DNA of 11,232 nt from Chloroflexota bacterium (GTDB taxonomy: Bacteria; Chloroflexota; UBA6077; CF-72). Within the stretch, counting starts at the first letter, position 1. Every line of letters begins with the position of its first letter. A program made the position numbers and the translations under genes. Positions 5,777-11,232 of this stretch are shown one piece after another. Under the pieces are notes generated by a model. That model saw only the letters and a program-made list of their open reading frames with translations. It was not told where the DNA came from and ran no database searches. Location: positions 1-11,232 of the forward strand of contig JAFAPL010000430.1 in the NCBI GenBank assembly GCA_019247135.1, given 5' to 3'.

Positions 5777-7423
5777 GAGAGCTACGAAGTTGCGATTGTG
5801 GGCGGCGGACCAGTCGGAGTCGGACTCGCAATAGAGCTCGCGCGGCGCGGCATCTCGTGTGTGGTGATCGAGCGCCATCTCCAGCCGCAACGTATCCCCA
5901 AAGGCCAGAACCTCACGAATCGCACGCTCGAGCACTTCTACTTCTGGGGTTGCGTCGACGAATTGCGCGCCGCGCGCCTCATGCCGGCTGACTATCCCAT
6001 CGGTGGCGTCACTGTCTACGGCAATTTGACGAGCCCGTACTTCCACTCCGGACAGGCGTTCGGCGGGCGCGGCGCCGCCGTGCGGGATTTCTACTTTCAA
6101 GAGAACGAGCGCCTGCCGCAATACTGTACGGAGGCAGTCTTGCGCGCGCGCCTGGAGCAACTTCCGTCAGCAACGGCATTGTTCGGCTGGACGGCCACGC
6201 GCGTCGAACAGGATGACGCTGGCGCCAGCGTGACGATCGTCCCGTCGCGCGAGAACGTCGCACCGTTTTACAGCTGGTCGGCCGACACGGACCAACAACG
6301 CAATCAGGACGTCGCCGGCCGACTCCTGCGCGCCCAGTACGTCGTGGGGTGCGACGGCGGCAAATCGCTCGTGCGCCACAGCATGGGTATCGACCGTGGC
6401 GGACAGGATTTCGACCAGCGCATGGTCCTCGCCGTCTTCCGTTCCAGGGAATTGCACGCGTTCCTCGACCGGTTTCCTCTAGCGACGACATACCGCGTGA
6501 TGACGCCACAACTGAACGGCTATTGGCAGTTCTTCGGCCGGATTGACGTGGGAGAAGGGTTCTTTTTTCACGCCCCGATTCCACCAGATGCCACTCCGGA
6601 GAACTTCGACGTCCTCCGTTTGCTACACGACGCGGCGGGCTTCGAGTTTCGGGCGGAGTTCGATCACATTGGATTCTGGGATCTCCGTATCATGCTGGCC
6701 AGCCAGTACCGAGTGGGTCGCATGTTCATCGCCGGTGACGCCTGCCACCAGCATCCTCCCTATGGCGGGTTCGGACTGAACACCGGCCTGGAGGACGCCG
6801 TGAACCTTGGCTGGAAGCTCGCCGGACGCCTGCGTGGTTGGGGTGGCGAAGCGCTGCTGGACTCGTACGAGACGGAACGACGTCCGATATTCAAGGAAAC
6901 AGGCGACGCGATGATCGCCGGAGGCATCGAGGAGGACCGCGCCTGGCTCGCGCGATACAGTCCAGACAAGGATCGCGTCGAATTCGAACGAGCGTGGGCG
7001 GAGTACGGCGAGGTGTCCAGGACGCGCCGCCAGAGCTACGAGCCGCACTACGAAGGATCGTCGGTCGTCATGGGACCGGTCGACGGCGTGTGCAGTATTC
7101 ATGGTCGCATGTCCTTCCGCGCCGAAGCCGGACACCACCTGGCGCCGCGTCAGCTGAGTAGCGGTCGCAATGTCTTCGAAGAACTGGCCAGCGGATTCAC
7201 GCTGGTCGCGCTGGACGCCGATGGCACGGCCGTTCGGTCACTCCAAGCAGCGGCCGACCAGACACACGTGCCATTGGAGACGATCTGCGACACGTATGCG
7301 CAGGGGCGTGAGCGCTACGAGGCGCACCTGGTGCTGGTGCGGCCGGACCAGTACGTCGTGTGGGCGGCTGATCGGGCGCCCGATGACGCGGTCGCGCTCA
7401 TGCGGCGAGTCTCGGGACAATAG
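5774..7423 (+). CDS. FAD-dependent monooxygenase, aromatic/phenol hydroxylase class (group A flavoprotein)
   Basis: A 549-residue single-component flavoprotein hydroxylase of the PHBH fold (TfdB/MhpA/polyketide hydroxylase group), which uses NAD(P)H and O2 to hydroxylate aromatic or polyketide rings in the cytoplasm. Motifs in order are VGGGPVGVG (residues 9-17) with Glu33 closing the ADP-binding beta-alpha-beta unit; the DG motif VVGCDGGKSLVR (190-201); and the GD motif FIAGDACHQHPPYGGFGLNT (318-337), followed by GLEDAVNLGWKLAGRL. The C-terminal third ends with ERYEAHLVLVRPDQYVVWAA, the thioredoxin-like tail domain seen in this class (VLVRPDxYVxWR). All cofactor motifs are intact and the length is normal. 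It is divergent to the solute-binding protein and is followed six bases after the stop by a strong hairpin, so it is probably transcribed alone. The substrate cannot be told; the DG motif reads DGGKS rather than the common DGAxS. Confidence 0.93.
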   Translation: MESYEVAIVGGGPVGVGLAIELARRGISCVVIERHLQPQRIPKGQNLTNRTLEHFYFWGCVDELRAARLMPADYPIGGVTVYGNLTSPYFHSGQAFGGRGAAVRDFYFQENERLPQYCTEAVLRARLEQLPSATALFGWTATRVEQDDAGASVTIVPSRENVAPFYSWSADTDQQRNQDVAGRLLRAQYVVGCDGGKSLVRHSMGIDRGGQDFDQRMVLAVFRSRELHAFLDRFPLATTYRVMTPQLNGYWQFFGRIDVGEGFFFHAPIPPDATPENFDVLRLLHDAAGFEFRAEFDHIGFWDLRIMLASQYRVGRMFIAGDACHQHPPYGGFGLNTGLEDAVNLGWKLAGRLRGWGGEALLDSYETERRPIFKETGDAMIAGGIEEDRAWLARYSPDKDRVEFERAWAEYGEVSRTRRQSYEPHYEGSSVVMGPVDGVCSIHGRMSFRAEAGHHLAPRQLSSGRNVFEELASGFTLVALDADGTAVRSLQAAADQTHVPLETICDTYAQGRERYEAHLVLVRPDQYVVWAADRAPDDAVALMRRVSGQ

Positions 7424-7429
7424 GTGATA

Positions 7430-7463
7430 CTGCTTCCACCCCTCGCCTGGGGGGTGGGAGCAG
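7430..7463 (+). terminator. Strong hairpin after the monooxygenase, without T-run
   Basis: ctgcttccacccc (7430-7442) pairs with ggggtgggagcag (7451-7463), 13 pairs with one T-G wobble and an 8-base loop. It starts six bases after the stop codon. No run of T follows on either side, so it is not a classical intrinsic terminator. It may stabilise the 3' end or pause transcription. Confidence 0.5.
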
Positions 7464-7653
7464 CACCTTGCCGCGGGGGTTGTAGACGTACGACCAGTCT
7501 CCCGCGTAGCCGAGGATCTGAAGTGGCGCGAGCGGGCGCAGCGTCATGAACTGCTCGCTGTTGTTCGTCTGGCTGAGACCGCAGAGCGGTAGTCTGGAGC
7601 GTCACGGCCCATTGGGGTGTCTGCACGGCCTCAACTCCGGGCGCGCCGACGCT
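7464..7653 (-). pseudogene. SH3-like domain protein remnant, frameshifted
   Basis: On the minus strand one frame gives TPQWAVTLQTTALRSQPDE. The adjacent frame then continues SEQFMTLRPLAPLQILGYAG followed by DWSYVYNPRGKV. Together they resemble a bacterial SH3-type domain (LRPLAPLQVLGYxGDWAYVYNPR), found at the end of exported Chloroflexota-like proteins. The frame change falls at about 7550-7560. The gene is cut at both ends: the hairpin region lies at its 3' side and a TGA at 7656-7654 closes it upstream. No start codon or signal peptide remains. The domain call is from memory of the motif and is moderate. Confidence 0.5.
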
Positions 7654-7711
7654 TCATTTCTCACGCCACGCCGTGACCCGATCGCCGCTCGCCGCGCAGC
7701 CCTTCGCTATC

Positions 7712-8030
7712 TCAAGTGCCGCTCCCGACCTCGTTGACCGCGTCATTCAGGAACGACTCGTCGACGTACGCGGAGACCTCGAGCGCCGCCTGCCCCTGCT
7801 CTACCCGCTCGGCGATGAACTCCCGCCGCATATCCTGGAGCGTCTGAACATCGAGCCCGAGATTTGGATCGAATTCGTATGGGTCCATCGCTGTGAGCGT
7901 CTCCACCGGAGTGTCGGTGTACGTGGAATAAGCCGCCAGGTGCTCCGGTGCGAAGTAGCCGTCACTCTGAATGTCGGATGCGTGGGATTTCCTGAGACTC
8001 CGGCTCGGTCAACTTGAGGGCTTGGGCGCC
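7712..8030 (-). pseudogene. Solute-binding protein C-terminal remnant (NitT/TauT-like), frameshifted
   Basis: The minus-strand frame ending at TGA 7714-7712 reads DGYFAPEHLAAYSTYTDTPV, LTAMDPYEFDPNLGLDVQTL and RREFIAERVEQGQAALEVSA, closing with DESFLNDAVNEVGSGT. This is the ending of substrate-binding proteins of the NMT1/TauA-like class (final helix FxDxAVxEIG). Upstream, AQALKLTEPESQEIPRI lies in a different frame, so an indel separates them near 7965-7990. The remaining 200 or more residues expected on the N-terminal side are missing; the cupin gene starts nearby on the other strand. An annotation pipeline might call a 64-residue gene from GTG 7906, but this is only the tail of a broken one. 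Confidence 0.6.
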
Positions 8031-8061
8031 ACAGCGTAGATTGTGCCGAAGGGCACGAACG

Positions 8062-8598
8062 ATGAAGATGCGATGTGTGGTGACGGGTCACGCTGGCCAA
8101 GGACGCTCCGTGTTCACCGCCGACGAGCCACTGGACCCGCTTACGATTTCGCTAGCGCCGGGTATCGAGTTTTACCGAATCTGGGGCGCGGACCAGATTC
8201 CAGCCGTTCCCAATCAAGCGTCCGTTCCAGACTCAGCTGCGTTCTTTCCAGCAGAGGGCGGCTTTCGTGTGCACGTGACCACGTTCCCAGTAGAGCCGGC
8301 GGCACCACCCTCGAATCTTGACATGTCGAGCGCAGTGAGCGAGGCCGAGCAGAAGTTACCCGGGCTGTTGGGCCATATGGAGCCCGAGAACCCCGGCATG
8401 CACACCACCAGGAGTGTCGACGTGGATATTGTCCTGTCAGGTGAACTGGTGCTGGAACTCGACGATGGTGTCGAAACTCTCCTGCGCACGGGCGACATCG
8501 TCGTGCAGAACGGCACGCGCCATCGCTGGCACAATCGCGGACGCGTTCCCGCGACGTTAGTGGCATTCCTGGTCGGTGCTGGTGGGCGGGAGGGCTAA
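8062..8598 (+). CDS. Cupin-domain protein
   Basis: A 178-residue protein with one cupin barrel in its C-terminal half. Motif 1 is PGMHTTRSVDVDIVLSGELV (residues 111-130) and motif 2 is TGDIVVQNGTRHRW (143-156). Like one common branch of small cupins, it keeps the first His (114) and the motif 2 His (154) but lacks the HxH pair and Glu of metal-binding dioxygenases, so metal binding and catalysis are uncertain. The N-terminal 70 residues (GRSVFTADEPLDPLTISLAP, FYRIWGADQIPAVP) form a second conserved region often seen in this group. ATG 8062 is preceded by GAAGGG at a workable distance; ATG 8068 is an alternative. It is followed 209 bases later by the SnoaL-like gene on the same strand. The role is unknown; the group occurs beside aromatic-compound and polyketide tailoring genes. 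Confidence 0.88.
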   Translation: MKMRCVVTGHAGQGRSVFTADEPLDPLTISLAPGIEFYRIWGADQIPAVPNQASVPDSAAFFPAEGGFRVHVTTFPVEPAAPPSNLDMSSAVSEAEQKLPGLLGHMEPENPGMHTTRSVDVDIVLSGELVLELDDGVETLLRTGDIVVQNGTRHRWHNRGRVPATLVAFLVGAGGREG

Positions 8599-8807
8599 GG
8601 GCGCATCGGCGAGGCCGAGGTCTCGCCGGCGTGCAGGGGGGTGTTCATGTAGATCCTGGTAGCAACGGAACCCAGGGCTCGGCGGCTGCCCGCCAGAGCG
8701 TGGTTCCGATAGCATCTGGGCACTTGGAGGCCGGCGCGATACCGCGAAGCGATGCCAGGGCGGGCGTGCGGCCGCTGCGTAGTAGCCCGCAGAAATGAAC
8801 TTGTGGC

Positions 8808-9245
8808 ATGTCTACCGAAGACAACAAGGCCGTGTTCCGCCGTTGGTGCGAGGTCATCAGTCAGAACCGGCTGGACCGTGTGGAGGAGATCATTGCCTCG
8901 GACGAGGTCGACCATGCCCTGCCGCCAGGCGTCCCGCCCGGCTTGGACGGCCTCAAGCAGATCTTCACGCTGTTGCACACCGCCTTCCCCGATCTGCAGA
9001 TTGAGATCGAGGACCTGATCGCCGAAGGCGACAAGGTGGTGGGGCGCGTGACGGCGCGCGGCACCCACGAGGGCGAGTTCATGGGCATCGCCCCGACGGG
9101 CAAGCGGGTGAGCTTCACCGCCATCGACATAGTCCGCATCGCCGGCGGCCAGATCGCTGAGCGCTGGTCCCAGGCAGATAACCTTGCTCTCTTGCAGCAG
9201 CTCGGGCCCGTTCCAGCACCGGGGCAGACGGCCGCCACGCGGTAA
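8808..9245 (+). CDS. SnoaL-like ester cyclase family protein
   Basis: A 145-residue protein of the SnoaL/NTF2-like alpha+beta barrel family. NKAVFRRWCEVISQNRLDRV begins the first helix, and VDHALPP, GLKQIFTLLHTAFPDLQIEI, KVVGRVTARGTHEGEFMGIA, PTGKRVSFTAIDIVRI and GGQIAERWSQADN follow in the family order. GEFMGIAPTGKRV with the final ERW is diagnostic of the ester cyclase branch (COG5485-like). True SnoaL closes a ring of nogalonic acid ester, but most bacterial relatives have no known substrate. The length is normal and the gene looks intact. No strong Shine-Dalgarno stands before ATG 8808 (gcagaaatgaacttgtggc), so expression may be weak or the start uncertain. The 209-base gap to the cupin gene holds no recognised element. 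Confidence 0.9.
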   Translation: MSTEDNKAVFRRWCEVISQNRLDRVEEIIASDEVDHALPPGVPPGLDGLKQIFTLLHTAFPDLQIEIEDLIAEGDKVVGRVTARGTHEGEFMGIAPTGKRVSFTAIDIVRIAGGQIAERWSQADNLALLQQLGPVPAPGQTAATR

Positions 9246-9755
9246 TAGCGGAACCAGTCAACTTACGATCGTCGGCAGAGGCTTTGAGGGGCTAAGGCCT
9301 TTTCACCGAACGCGCACCCGAGTCCGCCGCGTCTGGATCAACGTGTACGGCCACACGTCGGCCGAGGAGTTCGCCGCTTTCTACACGGATAGCGAGTCAC
9401 AGGACGAGGACGAGCAATTGGGGGCGACACCCGCCGCCAATTTCGGGAGGAGTGCGCATGTCGAGATGGCTGCGGATGCCGCGTGGCGGCCCTGAGATTG
9501 AGGTCGGCATCGCCGTACCGATCGGTGTCTGTGCCCATCGCCGCGGCGGTGGCGCTGCTGGTGGGTGCGGGACCAGTTCCCGAAGACGACAAGCCCCGCG
9601 CGTGCGCGTTCGAGGTGATTGCCTGGTCGTCCGCCACACTGAACATACCGGGTTGGTTGAACGCTCGTATGCGCCGCGATGACATCGCAAAGTGAGTCCT
9701 GACGCTGCTGCGGAAGCGGGCATGTGCTCGATGACGCGCAGCGCAGAGTGAGCAC
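9246..9755. other. Unassigned stretch after the SnoaL-like gene
   Basis: A plus-strand frame to 9495 contains the peptide-like YGHTSAEEFAAFYTDSESQD, and another from 9483 to 9695 has a hydrophobic start and ends GWLNARMRRDDIAK. Neither has a Shine-Dalgarno or a family I recognise. The stretch ends in the perfect inverted repeat described separately. Confidence 0.35.
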
Positions 9756-9758
9756 ATG
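9721..9758. repeat. Perfect 9-bp inverted repeat overlapping the NUDIX start codon
   Basis: catgtgctc (9721-9729) and gagcacatg (9750-9758) are exact reverse complements around a 20-base spacer. The right arm contains the ATG of the NUDIX remnant. Size and position would suit an operator, an RNA hairpin hiding the start, or the end of a lost mobile element. Confidence 0.7.
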
Positions 9759-9901
9759 CCGCTCCGTCGCCAAACCAGCCGTCTGATTGTCTTGGACCCG
9801 ACTGGGCGCGTGCTGTTGTTAGGCTGCGTCGTGCGAACCAGGAACGGACGGTCTGGGTGACGCGGGGCGGGGGCCAAGAGCCACGGGAGGACGAGGTGGC
9901 C
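9756..9901 (+). pseudogene. NUDIX hydrolase N-terminal remnant, frameshifted and truncated
   Basis: ATG 9756 opens MPLRRQTSRLIVLDPTGRVL LLG, split here as a typical NUDIX first strand pair (RRxTSRxLVLDPxGRVLLL). The frame stops at TGA 9858-9860. Shifting frame just before, at about 9843-9848, gives TVWVTRGGGQEPRED, which matches the WxxPGGGxEPGE entrance to the NUDIX box. The rest of the box (REUxEExGU) and the C-terminal half are gone; the sequence then runs into the region behind the zinc-ribbon gene. NUDIX proteins hydrolyse nucleoside diphosphate-linked compounds; this copy lacks the metal-binding glutamates and cannot be active. One-base indel plus truncation marks it as decayed. Confidence 0.65.
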
Positions 9902-10002
9902 GTGGGCGGCCGATACCCTCGGCCGCCAACCCCTCTTGCACGGCTGCGAGCGTCGCGGCCGCGTCTTCGGGAGTTAGGTACAGCAGTAGATTGGTACCTC
10001 GC
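9902..10002 (-). other. Possible coding scrap downstream of the zinc-ribbon gene
   Basis: The minus-strand frame covering this gap reads TNLLLYLTPEDAAATLAAVQ followed by EGLAAEGIGR, which has protein-like composition (similar to tails of winged-helix regulators) but no start and no upstream match. It may be another remnant or chance. Confidence 0.2.
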
Positions 10003-10485
10003 TCACCGCGTCTGGCCCAGGGAGCGTCCAAGGCGGCGGACCACGTCGTCCCGGACCTTGGAAGCGGTGATCGCGGCCGGCAGCTTCCGCAGCATTGAGG
10101 TGTAGCCCGGGAACCGCGTCGGATCGCGCCCCTTACTGCCCAAGTAGGCGAGCAGGGCGCGGGCGTGGTCCGCGGACCACGCCCAGAGCTCGACGCCATG
10201 AACCAGCCAGCGATAGTAGGCATCCTGCGGCCACTGGAGCTGATGACTGCCGACCAGATGGCATTCGGGACAGCGGACTACACCCAAGCGTCGATGCGGA
10301 GCTGGGGCGGACGTCCTCGGCGGGTCCCAGCCGAGGATGGAAGGGTATTTCTCCTCGACCCACCAGCCGCCCCAATCGTGCAGGGGTCGCCCGCCGGTGT
10401 CGGGCCGTCCGCGGCTTTGCGGATGGAAGGCGAAGGGCGCGTCGAACAGGGCCGGGCCGCCGCAGCGGGGGCATCGGATCGTCAC
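10003..10485 (-). CDS. Zinc-ribbon protein of unknown function
   Basis: A 160-residue protein when started at GTG 10485 (VTIRCPRCGGPALFDAPFAF). Two CxxC pairs, Cys5/Cys8 and Cys72/Cys75 (VVRCPECH), should form one zinc ribbon around a long insert containing PLHDWGGWWVEEKYPSILGW. The C-terminal half LQWPQDAYYRWLVHGVELWA, HARALLAYLGSKGRDPTRFP and LRKLPAAITASKVRDDVVRR matches my memory of a widespread uncharacterised family with a LWPxDAYF...LWAF...Lx(D/S)x(I/L)xSxxRD...LRHLPxxFLxxKxRxxVV pattern. The frame is open upstream to 10659, so a longer start (ATG 10569) is possible; the GTG was chosen because the ribbon normally lies at the extreme N-terminus. No good Shine-Dalgarno is visible for it. 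No function is known to me. Confidence 0.7.
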   Translation of the reverse strand: MTIRCPRCGGPALFDAPFAFHPQSRGRPDTGGRPLHDWGGWWVEEKYPSILGWDPPRTSAPAPHRRLGVVRCPECHLVGSHQLQWPQDAYYRWLVHGVELWAWSADHARALLAYLGSKGRDPTRFPGYTSMLRKLPAAITASKVRDDVVRRLGRSLGQTR

Positions 10486-11025
10486 CAGCCGCGGCAGGCG
10501 CGGGTCGCCCCTCCGGACCGAAGCGATGGGCTGCTCAGAGCGGCGCGGCCGCTGGCGATTGCCCGGCATGCATCGCCAGTATCGCGCAGGACCAGCACAT
10601 CGCATCAACCAGGGCAAGACTGGCAAGCATTGCCTGGTGCCGTTCCCGTCCACCTTCACGGAAAGCCTCGCTCGGCGTCACGATCGGCTCCGACGATCGG
10701 AACCTACGGCGAAAGCCTCGCTCGCCGTCTCCCACGGTCGCCCCCACATCGGCGCATCCTCGACCAGGCGACGGCTGCGCTCGCGTCGCCGCCGCATCGC
10801 GGCTCACCGGTGGACAGACCACGTGTTCGATCAGCCGCCGTGCCGCACTACGGCCTCGTTCGGACTCAAGCCTACCTGCTCGCGGCGATCGCAGCGTCTC
10901 CGTGGGCCAGACCAGTCGGGGCGTGCGTGGGGGGCGCCGGCCGACACCAAACAGGCCTCGCGGCGGGCCGCCCGGCAGCCAGTACCCGCGGGGAACGCGA
11001 ACAGCCGCGAGGGCCACCACTCGCG
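10486..11025. other. Unassigned stretch with an imperfect direct repeat
   Basis: Several long frames cross this stretch on both strands but none shows a recognisable family, start signal or hydrophobic pattern; they are Arg/Ala/Pro-rich, as expected for non-coding or out-of-frame high-GC DNA. It could be another decayed gene. Confidence 0.5.
10661..10729. repeat. 19-bp imperfect direct repeat, 50 bp apart
   Basis: gaaagcctcgctcggcgtc (10661-10679) and gaaagcctcgctcgccgtc (10711-10729) differ at one base. Between them cgatcgg occurs twice (10681-10687 and 10694-10700). The repeat lies in DNA with no assigned gene. Confidence 0.75.
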
Positions 11026-11232
11026 TTATCCATAAGGGTGTTCCTCTTGCATCACAGACGGAGCTGCATCAACGGAGCCCGGGTTCGTGACGAAGCCGAC
11101 CACCTGAAACCACGGTGGATCGGGGAACGGGTTCCGCTCAATCCGCATCCCGAGCTTCTCGATCACTCGGATTGACGCCGTGTTGTCGTAGCTGGTCATG
11201 GCGACGATGCGGCCTACGTGGAGCACCCTGAA
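11026..11232 (-). CDS. GNAT-family acetyltransferase, C-terminal part (runs off the window)
   Basis: The minus-strand frame entering from the right edge reads VGRIVAMTSYDNTASIRVIE followed by KLGMRIERNPFPDPPWFQVV and GFVTNP. The segment R-(I/V)-V-A-x-T-x-x-D-N-x-A-S-I-R-V-x-E-K-L-G-M is the classical end of ribosomal-protein-type GNAT acetyltransferases (RimJ/RimL-like, Acetyltransf_3), which move acetyl from acetyl-CoA to amines. The acetyl-CoA binding loop lies outside the window. About 20 residues after the usual end (GSVDAAPSVMQEEHPYG) look like an extra tail before TAA at 11028-11026. The GTG at 11226 is just an internal codon. Confidence 0.8.
   Translation of the reverse strand, partial: FRVLHVGRIVAMTSYDNTASIRVIEKLGMRIERNPFPDPPWFQVVGFVTNPGSVDAAPSVMQEEHPYG

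Noticed and set aside
10095..11175. Two overlapping plus-strand frames of more than 330 codons
   Set aside because: They run antisense to the zinc-ribbon gene and through the repeat region, are Arg/Pro/Ala-rich and lack any motif or ribosome site.
1..11232. CRISPR array, tRNA, rRNA, transposase or phage genes
   Set aside because: No regularly spaced repeats, no tRNA-like cloverleaf ending and no DDE or integrase motifs were found by eye on either strand.

Overview
This is GC-rich bacterial DNA with many LAL-type regulator, orphan solute-binding and SRPBCC-like sequences. That style is most often met in Chloroflexota (Thermomicrobia or Ktedonobacteria-like) or Actinomycetota. This is an inference from gene style; no rRNA or other marker gene is present. 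Seven complete or nearly complete protein genes stand among an unusually large number of broken gene pieces.

Layout. At 1-511 (minus) is the N-terminal part of a LuxR/MalT-type ATP-dependent regulator carrying a frameshift. At 908-1222 (plus) is a shrunken TcmP-like methyltransferase remnant. At 1554-2549 (plus) is an intact COG1237-type metallo-beta-lactamase-fold protein. At 2923-3541 (plus) an M48 metallopeptidase remnant runs directly into a UvrA/DrrC-like ATPase remnant; neither retains its full catalytic core. At 3538-5703 (minus) a lipoprotein solute-binding protein is followed 21 bases later by an SRPBCC-fold gene. A 70-base divergent intergenic region separates this pair from an FAD aromatic-type monooxygenase at 5774-7423 (plus). 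At 7464-8030 (minus) are two more remnants, an SH3-like domain and the C-terminus of a second solute-binding protein. Then come an intact cupin protein (8062-8598, plus) and a SnoaL-like protein (8808-9245, plus). The right end holds a NUDIX remnant (9756-9901, plus), a zinc-ribbon protein of unknown function (10003-10485, minus), about 540 bases of unassigned DNA with a short imperfect direct repeat, and the C-terminus of a GNAT acetyltransferase (11026-11232, minus).

Most striking observation. The SRPBCC gene has an in-frame TGA at codon 110. The same frame stays open for 39 more codons, and those codons look like the normal C-terminus of the family. The TGA sits at the base of a 43-base imperfect hairpin: a 6-bp lower stem that includes the TGA, a 7-bp upper stem plus one wobble pair, and a GGU apical loop starting 18 bases after the TGA. 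These dimensions resemble a bacterial SECIS element, so this is a candidate selenocysteine gene. The alternative is a recent nonsense mutation, which is a serious competitor because the window is full of decayed genes.

How the genes may work together. SRPBCC, SnoaL, cupin, FAD monooxygenase and the TcmP-like remnant are families that recur in tailoring or breakdown of aromatic and polyketide compounds, and the solute-binding protein could supply a substrate. No polyketide synthase and no transporter permease is present, so a shared pathway is only a hypothesis.
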